Both the position numbers and the translations under genes were made by a program. The notes under the pieces were generated by a model. It was not told the DNA's origin, did no database searches, and saw only the letters and a list, made by a program, of their open reading frames with translations. A stretch of DNA of 7,272 nucleotides from Desulfobulbaceae bacterium (GTDB lineage Bacteria > Desulfobacterota > Desulfobulbia > Desulfobulbales > Desulfocapsaceae), in NCBI GenBank assembly GCA_027067035.1, contig JAMOMO010000385.1, positions 1-7,272 on the forward strand. The letters are read 5' to 3'. This document shows, in pieces, positions 1 to 6,166 of the stretch (position 1 is its first letter; every line of letters starts with the position of its first letter).

Positions 1-688
1 CATTTTCAGCATGTCCGGAGAAACAGCAGACATTCCACAGATCGCTGCATTATGTAAAAAATATAATGCACATCTCATGGTTGATGAGTGCCATTCCATG
101 TATGTTCTCGGAAAAACCGGCGGCGGTATCACAGAATATTTCAATATTCCAGCCGACGACATCAGCATCACCATGGCAACTCTCTCAAAATCCATCCCCG
201 CCGCAGGAGGATACATCGCCTCATCCAGAAAAATTGTCAATTACCTGCGTCACGAATCCCGTGGCTTCATCTATTCCATTGCCCTCTCCGCCAGTATGGC
301 CGCAGCAGCACTGGCAGGATTGAAGATCTTTGAAACAGAACGGGAAGAACTCCTGGGCAGACTCAATGAGAACACGGAATTGTTCAAAAACACCCTGCGG
401 TCATCAGGTGTGAGGGTTGGCCACTCCGTCACATCCATTGTCCCTGTTTTTGTCGGCAACCCTATTAAAGCCGCCGTTGCAGCAAAAATATGTCATGAAC
501 AGGACCTTTATATCCATGCAGTGTTTCCACCCGTCGTACCAGCTGGAAAGGCAATTTTAAGGGCCTCAATCACAGCAGATCACAGAAAGGAAGACCTCAT
601 CATGGCCGCAGATACCATTGCCATGATTATGGAAAAGCTGGACAAAGAAGACCTCCCTGACATATCTGGATACAATACTAAAACCTGA
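1..688 (+). CDS. alpha-oxoamine synthase family PLP-dependent acyltransferase (5' truncated)
   Basis: This is the C-terminal part of a fold-type I PLP enzyme of the AONS/KBL/SPT family, which condenses an amino acid with an acyl thioester and releases CO2. The frame is open from base 2, and the residues FSM before SGETADIP match the family's conserved FSM-x-GD-x-AP stretch. The ATG at 11 is therefore internal, and roughly 160-180 N-terminal residues lie upstream of the window. Counting from that Met, Asp25 in VDECHS should contact the PLP pyridine nitrogen and His28 the substrate. Lys60 in TLSKS (bases 188-190) should form the Schiff base, followed by the glycine-rich GGYIA. The C-terminal PPVVPAGKAILR is the usual family ending. 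The VDECHS motif has Cys where Ala is usual. The substrate (glycine, serine, alanine or another) cannot be read from this part, so no symbol is given. A decayed radical SAM gene follows on the same strand after 125 bases in which I see no gene. The family call is firm; the specific reaction is not. Confidence 0.88.
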   Translation, partial: IFSMSGETADIPQIAALCKKYNAHLMVDECHSMYVLGKTGGGITEYFNIPADDISITMATLSKSIPAAGGYIASSRKIVNYLRHESRGFIYSIALSASMAAAALAGLKIFETEREELLGRLNENTELFKNTLRSSGVRVGHSVTSIVPVFVGNPIKAAVAAKICHEQDLYIHAVFPPVVPAGKAILRASITADHRKEDLIMAADTIAMIMEKLDKEDLPDISGYNTKT

Positions 689-800
689 ATTTGTGAATGT
701 TTGTCACCCACGCGGGAAAGCAGGTGAAATCAGGACACCACTCCGGCAGTTCCCGGCTTTTCATCACGGGTTCAGAAAGATAACACTTTTTCTAAAACCC

Positions 801-808
801 AGGAGAGG
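801..808 (+). promoter_or_regulatory. Shine-Dalgarno site kept in front of a dead gene
   Basis: AGGAGAGG lies 5 bases before the ATG at 814. It is the best ribosome binding site in the window, yet it drives a frame that stops after 41 codons. It supports 814 as the original start of the decayed radical SAM gene. Confidence 0.6.
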
Positions 809-813
809 TCCTT

Positions 814-1280
814 ATGAATATTCTCCTTTTTGCAATGCCAGACACTTCCGATATACTGGAAACAGTGTGTCGTCTTCCCAACCTCACCCTGGCCGGTTCT
901 GTCAGGGAGCATGATGTTCATATTCTTGACCTGGTTTAGAAAAAAGCCCACCAGTCCCTAAATCAACCAGCAGGCACCCGCCATACTGAGGAAACATAAC
1001 ATGGCCATCATCGCCGGAACCATCGTCGGTTTTGCAAATGACACCAGGGAGTCCATCAGAAAAATGCTGCAGCAGATACGCAGTCTGTTACCGGACGCTA
1101 TTTATGTTCAGTACATCACCCCCTATCCGAAAACAAAACTGCGGGAGGAGATGCTGGCAGCTGGCCTGGTTGTCAACAAAGATGATCTGGAATAATTATT
1201 TCCTCAGAAATTACTCTCTGAACTATCTGAGTCATGAGCTGAAAACACTTTTTATGTTTTTTTCAATATCATCACTCTGA
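814..1280 (+). pseudogene. decayed cobalamin-binding radical SAM protein (three fragments, three frames)
   Basis: Three pieces of one B12-binding-domain radical SAM protein can be read in order. Piece 1 (814-936, stop TAG at 937) begins MNILLFAMPDTSDILETVC and ends HDVHILDLV, the usual start of the N-terminal cobalamin-binding Rossmann domain. Piece 2 (about 962-1192, stop TAA at 1193) is in another frame. It begins INQQAPAILRKHNM and continues through AGTIVGFANDTRESI and YVQYITPYPKTKLREEM, which resembles the last strands of the radical SAM barrel. Its resemblance starts before the ATG at 1001, so that ATG is not a gene start. Piece 3 (about 1188-1277, stop at 1278), in the third frame, reads WNNYFLRNYSLNYLSHELKTLF and resembles the family's C-terminal tail. 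Together they cover about 150 residues of a protein normally around 450-550 long. The CxxxCxxC cluster motif and most of both domains are gone, so it cannot be functional. The resemblance is from memory of the family; piece 3 is the least certain. No transposase or target duplication is visible, so stepwise deletion is the simplest cause. Confidence 0.8.
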
Positions 1281-1304
1281 AGCAGAGAAAGAGCAATATT
1301 GAAA
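1261..1304. repeat. nested inverted repeat in the convergent intergenic space
   Basis: TTTCAATAT (1261-1269) is exactly complementary to ATATTGAAA (1296-1304). Inside this 9-base-pair outer stem is a second hairpin, CTCTG (1275-1279), loop AAG, CAGAG (1283-1287). It lies between the end of the decayed plus-strand gene and the stop codon of the minus-strand radical SAM gene, where a terminator would be expected. Neither strand has a proper downstream T tract: a run of seven T lies on the left of the structure on the plus strand. It could be a weak or factor-assisted terminator, or an mRNA 3'-end stabiliser, or chance in A+T-rich sequence. Confidence 0.3.
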
Positions 1305-1361
1305 TCCAGCAAAAGTCATCCTGGATCCGTGAGCATTCGCTGTCCCTGGCAGTTCACCTCA

Positions 1362-2612
1362 TCAATATCCCATTAATCCACAGCAACGACTGCAGACCGG
1401 CATAAGACCATCCTGCTGGAGACTTTTGCGAAACCTGAGATATCTCTCCGAGTTCCACAGTTCTGATATGGTCTTCTCCTTCACATTACCAATGATATAA
1501 TCGTGGTAATCCCGGCAGGGTGACATATCACCGTTGGAGTCAAGCTCCACGGCCTGAAAGATAGAAACGCACTCGTCATAACCGAAGGTTTCCCGGTGGC
1601 TGCTGTAATATTTCTCCAGCTCCTCACGACCTGTAACATCAGGAACAAAGGTGACAGATGGTGCGGAAAACGAGCGTGACAGTGATTTCAGCTCCTTAAT
1701 CTGCTGTGCCAGACTTTCATAGTCGTCAGGCTTCCAGCTCCCGATCCACCCCCGGTGCAGCTTTGGCTCGAAGCCGAAACGCCGTGAAAAATCAGCTTCA
1801 TGTGCTTCCGCCCGTTCTTCACTGATCCACCAGGATGGATAAAAAACGAAGATATCGACAAAATTCCTGAAACGATGATAAATATCCACCAGATGGTGCA
1901 TATTCTGTCTGGAGATCACTGTGAGTGAGGCAACAATAGGCAGGCCGGGCCGCCCTTTCTTCAGGCTGCGGATCGCTTCCAGTCCCTTGACAATATCATC
2001 AAAGGCGTCGCCCTTTCCGGCGGCGGGACGTGAACCATTGTGAATGCTACTGTTATGACCGTCAATTGACAACTGCAGAAGATACAGGCCACTTTCAATC
2101 AGCTCTCCGGACAAAGCGGCAACTCCATGGCCGTTGGACACAATTGAGGTCGGCATCTTCCGCTCCGCAGCACCATGAAGCACATCCGGCAGTGAACGGT
2201 ACATGGTGGGTTCGCCACCCCATATGTACAGATTGGGCCGGTGTCCGTGAGCAACAAGGTCATCAAAGAGTTCCAGGTATCGTGCGCCGTTAACCTCCCT
2301 CTCTTTTAATTCACGGGAATTGCAGCCGTGGAGGAAACCATTATCTCCCCACTGGCCGCAGGTGTGACATCGAAGGTTGCAGAGATCGGTGATCCGGATG
2401 GAAAGCTGATGAATTTTTCGTGCACAGCCGCTTTTCCTTCTGGGATTCAGAAGGGGAAAGAATCTCTTCTCTGCCTGAATTCGCGCCAGTTTCAACCCTG
2501 TGCGCGGATGCGGGAGAAGAATCTGAGCTCCCTTGACGATGGCATCAAGGGAGATCGCGGATCGTTTTTTCTTTATCATCTCATTACCACTGCTGCTTGT
2601 TTTGTGCGTCAA
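1362..2612 (-). CDS. radical SAM protein with twitch/SPASM-like C-terminal domain
   Basis: This 416-residue protein is a radical SAM enzyme. Cys78, Cys82 and Cys85 (CNLRCHTC) form the CxxxCxxC motif for the SAM-binding [4Fe-4S] cluster. WGGEP at 131-135 is the SAM amino-group motif, and SNGHG (159-163) and QLSIDG (180-185) are later barrel strands. The C-terminal part keeps Cys348, then Gly361-x4-Cys366, and Cys407-x2-Cys410 next to Cys411, close to the C-terminus. That gives one CX12GX4C element and one CX2C, so one auxiliary cluster is likely instead of the two of a full SPASM domain. NVKEKTISELWNSE (376-389) is a typical SPASM-family phrase. Residues 1-60 are a basic extension. The longest frame begins at a TTG (2610-2612) with no usable ribosome site. 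An ATG at 2577-2579 (Met12) is an equally good start. It faces away from the glycosyltransferase operon and shares a promoter region with it. The substrate is unknown; peptide, sugar or aminoglycoside-type targets are all possible. Confidence 0.9.
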   Translation of the reverse strand: MTHKTSSSGNEMIKKKRSAISLDAIVKGAQILLPHPRTGLKLARIQAEKRFFPLLNPRRKSGCARKIHQLSIRITDLCNLRCHTCGQWGDNGFLHGCNSRELKEREVNGARYLELFDDLVAHGHRPNLYIWGGEPTMYRSLPDVLHGAAERKMPTSIVSNGHGVAALSGELIESGLYLLQLSIDGHNSSIHNGSRPAAGKGDAFDDIVKGLEAIRSLKKGRPGLPIVASLTVISRQNMHHLVDIYHRFRNFVDIFVFYPSWWISEERAEAHEADFSRRFGFEPKLHRGWIGSWKPDDYESLAQQIKELKSLSRSFSAPSVTFVPDVTGREELEKYYSSHRETFGYDECVSIFQAVELDSNGDMSPCRDYHDYIIGNVKEKTISELWNSERYLRFRKSLQQDGLMPVCSRCCGLMGY

Positions 2613-2637
2613 CTTCCATGGTCACAGATTTGCGGTA

Positions 2638-2643
2638 ACTATA
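2638..2643 (-). promoter_or_regulatory. possible -10 element for the minus-strand radical SAM gene
   Basis: Read on the minus strand the bases are TATAGT, a fair -10 hexamer about 25 bases before the TTG start and about 58 before the ATG alternative. No good -35 sits 16-18 bases upstream; the nearest TTG-type hexamer (TTGTAT) is only 14 bases away. This is a weak call, supported mainly by position. Confidence 0.25.
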
Positions 2644-2672
2644 CAAACTTTTTGATCATACAACAGTTTTTC

Positions 2673-2709
2673 TTTGAGAGGATTCTCAAAAACGGTTATT
2701 ATCAATAAC
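2673..2709. promoter_or_regulatory. two adjacent dyads over the promoter, possible operator
   Basis: The first dyad is TTTGAGA (2673-2679), GGAT, TCTCAAA (2684-2690), a perfect 7-base inverted repeat containing the -35 hexamer. The second is GTTATT (2695-2700), ATC, AATAAC (2704-2709), a perfect 6-base inverted repeat containing most of the -10 hexamer and ending at the expected transcription start. A repressor bound to either would block polymerase. The second dyad is A+T-rich and could arise by chance. No regulator gene is visible in the window. Confidence 0.35.
2674..2702 (+). promoter_or_regulatory. sigma-70-type promoter of the glycosyltransferase operon
   Basis: TTGAGA (2674-2679) and TATTAT (2697-2702) each differ by one base from the -35 and -10 consensus and are exactly 17 bases apart. 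Transcription would begin near 2709, leaving an untranslated leader of about 67 bases before the GTG at 2776. This places the promoter ahead of the three plus-strand glycosyltransferase-type genes. If it is real, the TTG at 2674, which opens the frame of the first of these genes, cannot be its start codon on this transcript. Confidence 0.55.
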
Positions 2710-2775
2710 ATAAACTTATCAACATGTTCCACCATTCAATCATATAAGAGCATTCAGCGTTTTACCAAGCAGAAA

Positions 2776-3984
2776 GTGACGCCCTTGTCCCGACTCAAAA
2801 AACTCAGCATAGTCATCCCGGCCCTGAACGAGGAAGATGCCATCGGTACAACAATCAGCCGATGCCTTGATGCCAGAGATCGTATCATGCAGGAAACCGG
2901 GCTCAGTCACGTTGAAGTGATTGTCGTCAATGATGGCAGCACAGACCGGACAGCCGAAATCGCCGCATCGTTCCAAGACGTCACCCTCATCAACTTTGCT
3001 GAAAACCAGGGCTATGGCGCCGCCATCAAAAAAGGTTTCCAAAGGGCAGAGGGGGATATCCTCAGCTTCCTTGACGGAGACGGAACCTGTGACCCGTTGT
3101 TTTTCGCCCCTCTGTGTCGCTGTCTGATTGAGATGCCGGCTGATATTGTCACCGGTTGCAGGATGCACCAGAAAAGTAAGATGCCCCGTATCCGACGGAT
3201 CGGCAATCTCTTTTATGCCCGGCTCATGTCCTTTCTCACCGGCGTCAAGGTAAAGGATACCGCAAGTGGCATGCGCGTTATCAGGAAAGAGTCCCTGGAG
3301 CAGATTCTCCCACTGCCGGATGGACTCCACTTCACCCCTGCAATGACCTGCAGAGCACTGCTCAAAGATGCTGTCACCTTCCACGAAATTGAAATGCCCT
3401 ATGATGAACGCCAGGGGGTATCAAAATTATCGGTCTTTAAAGACGGTTTTCGTTTCCTACTCGCCATCACCGAAATCGCCATCACCTATCGTCCCCTGAA
3501 ATTCTTTGGCAGCAGTGGTGCCGTCCTGATCCTGATAGCAGCGCTGTACGGAGCGTCTCCCCTCTACTCAAAAATCATTCACAACAGCTTTCCAGACGGC
3601 AGCATCTATCGGCTCCTCACCATCAACACCCTTATCCTCGCCGGTCTTACCCTTTTGTCCATCGGAATTGTCGCGGAACGCATCACCTCCTCCCTGGGCA
3701 GTCAGGTACGGAAAAACTCAGCCCTTGAGCTGTTCCTGCTCCATACCTTCTCCATCAAGAAAATGATATTTGCAGGTCCCCTGCTCATCATTTCAGGTAT
3801 CCTGCTCAACCTGGGACCACTGCGGGACTACCTGACCTCCCTCTCCATCAGCTACCACTGGGGTTATATCTCAACCGGTGCCCTGCTGGTACTTGCCGGG
3901 CTGCAACTCTCCGCCCTGGGTATATTTGAACGACTCATCGACACCATTGTCAAAGAAACACATGCCAACGGAAAAAACAGGTGA
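2776..3984 (+). CDS. membrane-anchored GT2 glycosyltransferase, dolichol-phosphate-sugar synthase type
   Basis: The catalytic domain is a GT-A fold GT2 enzyme of the DPM1-like kind. It has KLSIVIPALNEED near the start, then VVNDGSTD, the FLDGDGTCDP loop with the DxD motif, DTASGMRVIRKESL, and a basic stretch before the membrane part. The C-terminal third has about four hydrophobic segments (roughly residues 244-259, 279-300, 331-348 and 363-383, numbered from the GTG), so the enzyme should sit on the cytoplasmic face of the inner membrane. Such enzymes transfer a sugar from a nucleotide donor to polyprenyl phosphate; donor and lipid are not evident here. The frame is open back to a TTG at 2674, but that lies on the -35 hexamer, and the 34 extra residues are not typical of the family. 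I prefer GTG 2776, or TTG 2785; neither has a strong ribosome site. It is first in the operon, and its stop overlaps the next gene's start. Confidence 0.88.
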   Translation: MTPLSRLKKLSIVIPALNEEDAIGTTISRCLDARDRIMQETGLSHVEVIVVNDGSTDRTAEIAASFQDVTLINFAENQGYGAAIKKGFQRAEGDILSFLDGDGTCDPLFFAPLCRCLIEMPADIVTGCRMHQKSKMPRIRRIGNLFYARLMSFLTGVKVKDTASGMRVIRKESLEQILPLPDGLHFTPAMTCRALLKDAVTFHEIEMPYDERQGVSKLSVFKDGFRFLLAITEIAITYRPLKFFGSSGAVLILIAALYGASPLYSKIIHNSFPDGSIYRLLTINTLILAGLTLLSIGIVAERITSSLGSQVRKNSALELFLLHTFSIKKMIFAGPLLIISGILLNLGPLRDYLTSLSISYHWGYISTGALLVLAGLQLSALGIFERLIDTIVKETHANGKNR

Positions 3985-6137
3985 TGTCCAGACCTTTGTC
4001 CCCTTTTCATACCGTCAGAAGTTCACAGGAGAACCGTCAGCCGTTCATCTCCTGGACCATCTTCCTGCTTGGTCTGGCTGTATGGATATCGGTGCAGGGC
4101 TATCTCGTCTCCGGACCTCTCACTCAGCGGGACCAGCTTCCGGAAGTTGACGACAGCCTTGCATATCTCACAAGGACAGAGGTAAGCCGGGAGTGTCCCG
4201 CCCGTGACTGCAGGGCACTGACTGACCTGAAAACACAATTCCACAATCTCCCGTCAGAACCTGATATCATGAGGCAGAGTGAAATCGCCGGATTTGCCTT
4301 TCCTGCCTATCACCCTCTCTTTTCCACTCTTCTCCTCTCCATTACTCACTTCAGCAATGACCTCACGCGCAGTTACAGGATTCTGTGGCTCCTGGCCCCC
4401 CTCTTCTGGGGAGTGGCATTTTCATGCCTCCTCAGTACATTATGGGGGAGAACCGTTGCCGGAATAACCCTCATCCTTGTGGCATTCAAGGTCTTCCCCG
4501 GATCAGGAATCCACTACCTTACCCCCGGCAATCTGGCCATGATGCTCAGCCTGTTCATCTGGGCCAGGATACTCTCCAGAGACGGTTTCGCACCCCTCAC
4601 CCTTATCCTTGGTTCCCTTACCGTTCTGGCCATACACCCCATCAGCATTATCCTGACACTTATCTCAATTTTACTCTCACTGTTACTGTCAGAGAAAACC
4701 CGGCGCAAGCAGCTCTTCACCATCCTCCTCCTTTCCTTCACTGCCTGCGGAATCATTCTTGTCTTCACGCCGCTGGGAGAGCAATTCCAGGGGTATTCCA
4801 TAGTGAACCCACTGCACTTATTCAATAATATAAAGGAAGTTACAGCGGCTTTTTTCAAAAATATTCTGGAAATCATCATCCAGCTTGTGCGCTATAAAAC
4901 AGCCTTTATCGGATCATTAATCGTCCTGCTTCCTGCAACTCTTACCGGTTTTTTCCTTCTGGAGGAAAAGAGACGAAAAAGGATGACTGTTTTTCTTGCA
5001 GTCTATTTCTGCGTCCTCATCGCAAGCCTTTTTCACTCACATGCACTCACACCCAATGCTGCTCTGTTCTTCAGACTGTTTATACCATTTGCCGTTGTCC
5101 TGTTTGGAGCCCTGCCGCAGTTTCTGGTCACGCTGGGGACAGGCCTTTTTCACCCGACAAGAAAACCCCTGGCGCGGCTTGGAATCTCCTCCCGTTTTCC
5201 AGCCGTTGTACTACTTGCAGTTCTTACGGCCTACATTCTGGAAACCATGGCCCCCGGCATGGTACAGGTTGAAACAGTCCGGGCACACATGATCAAACGC
5301 CAGCCCCTGGCCTTCAGCAAAAGTCAGCCGCAACTCCTGCTTTCCAAAGCAGGCCCGACTGACAGGGTGCTCTACGGCAGCACCATGGTCATGGCCTACT
5401 ATTTTGTAAATGGTGCATTACAGACAGGAGCCGTCTATTACCACCCCGCGTTCACAGATAAAAGCACCAGTGAACTGTTGCAGGATGGCAGCATTCGATT
5501 CGCCGCAGTCTACAATCCCGGGGTCTTCCACCCCAGTTATTCCGGGCTGGATGAAAAAAACCGCTGCATAAGCGCACCTGAATTGTCTTTTTCCCCCCTC
5601 AGTGCACCGAGGAAATTCGGCCCCATAAACCAGAATGGAATTATTCCCGTCAAAAATTACCTGTGGATGGATGTGTATCCCGGCTCAAAATCCCCTGTTG
5701 CCAGGCTGAGAATACTCATTAATAATCCCGGAAAGAGTCTGACTCTGGTGCTGCTCCGGAAAGACGGCGATTCCTGGCCGTCACCTTCTTCGGGGACGAG
5801 AAAAACGATCCCGGCCAACTGGCAGGGCTGGCTGAACTTTCCCATCCGGGAGGGCAGAACAGGAGAGAGTTACAGGTTTCTTCTGCCGTTTGGAAATTCA
5901 GCCGCAGGCATTGGAGGCATCACCTTTGAAGACAACAACCTGCACTGGCCCTGGGCCCGTCAGGCCAGCCTGGTACTCCAGGGAAGACATGCGGAGACAG
6001 GCCGTGTTCAGCTCAGTTTCAATCCATCCGACCTCCTTCCCGAAGAATTACAAAACAGGCCCGTCGAGGTGATTGACGACCAGGGCTCATCTGTCCTGCT
6101 GCGGTTGGGAGACCAGCCCATGGTGCAGCATCTCTGA
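3981..6137 (+). CDS. polytopic GT-C-like membrane protein with large C-terminal extracytoplasmic domain
   Basis: The protein has 718 residues. A first membrane helix (about 23-41) leads into a long polar loop with PEVDDSLAYL (54-63). The acidic pair Asp57-Asp58 is where GT-C glycosyltransferases carry catalytic or metal-binding acids. The loop ends in YHPLFSTLLL (110-119), similar to the P-x-Y-x-x-L entry to the next helices. By hydrophobicity about ten more helices follow up to residue 421, which would put the C-terminal 290 residues in the periplasm. That tail is not membrane-like, and its strand-rich part (about 570-680) could be a beta-sandwich. GT-C enzymes use polyprenyl-phosphate sugars as donors, which fits the overlapping upstream GT2 gene. 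The start is GTG 3981 or ATG 3984; the GT2 stop (TGA, 3982-3984) overlaps both, implying translational coupling. GGAA at 3970-3973 is a possible ribosome site. I recognise no exact family, so an O-antigen-type membrane protein without transferase activity remains possible. Confidence 0.75.
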   Translation: MMSRPLSPFHTVRSSQENRQPFISWTIFLLGLAVWISVQGYLVSGPLTQRDQLPEVDDSLAYLTRTEVSRECPARDCRALTDLKTQFHNLPSEPDIMRQSEIAGFAFPAYHPLFSTLLLSITHFSNDLTRSYRILWLLAPLFWGVAFSCLLSTLWGRTVAGITLILVAFKVFPGSGIHYLTPGNLAMMLSLFIWARILSRDGFAPLTLILGSLTVLAIHPISIILTLISILLSLLLSEKTRRKQLFTILLLSFTACGIILVFTPLGEQFQGYSIVNPLHLFNNIKEVTAAFFKNILEIIIQLVRYKTAFIGSLIVLLPATLTGFFLLEEKRRKRMTVFLAVYFCVLIASLFHSHALTPNAALFFRLFIPFAVVLFGALPQFLVTLGTGLFHPTRKPLARLGISSRFPAVVLLAVLTAYILETMAPGMVQVETVRAHMIKRQPLAFSKSQPQLLLSKAGPTDRVLYGSTMVMAYYFVNGALQTGAVYYHPAFTDKSTSELLQDGSIRFAAVYNPGVFHPSYSGLDEKNRCISAPELSFSPLSAPRKFGPINQNGIIPVKNYLWMDVYPGSKSPVARLRILINNPGKSLTLVLLRKDGDSWPSPSSGTRKTIPANWQGWLNFPIREGRTGESYRFLLPFGNSAAGIGGITFEDNNLHWPWARQASLVLQGRHAETGRVQLSFNPSDLLPEELQNRPVEVIDDQGSSVLLRLGDQPMVQHL

Positions 6138-6166
6138 GTGGAGCAAAAAAAAGCTGCCACATCGCA

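Noticed and set aside
689..813. Possible regulatory RNA or terminator after the oxoamine synthase gene
   Set aside because: Only short, weak stems (CCC/GGG, CCCG/CGGG) are seen, with no T tract; nothing supportable.
693..914. Open frame of 73 codons in front of and across the radical SAM relic
   Set aside because: It is out of frame with the recognisable B12-domain start at 814, has no family resemblance and has an Arg/His/Pro-rich, shadow-like composition.
1001..1195. Small 64-residue gene starting at ATG 1001, with GAGGAAA six bases upstream
   Set aside because: Family resemblance continues upstream of the ATG to about base 962 in the same frame, so this is an internal piece of the decayed radical SAM protein, not a small gene.
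1304..1326. ATCCAG / CTGGAT inverted repeat with an 11-base loop as a terminator
   Set aside because: Only six pairs, a long loop and no T tract on either strand; it also shares a base with the better nested hairpin.
689..1361. Insertion sequence as the cause of the gene decay
   Set aside because: No transposase piece, terminal inverted repeat or target duplication could be found; deletions and frame changes explain what is seen.
2740..3384. Minus-strand open frame of 214 codons opposite the GT2 gene
   Set aside because: The plus strand here encodes a clear GT2 catalytic domain with all motifs; the antisense product matches nothing I recognise.
4023..5845. Several plus- and minus-strand open frames of 60-150 codons within the GT-C-like gene
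   Set aside because: All lie inside a long, coherent membrane-protein frame and have shadow-like composition.
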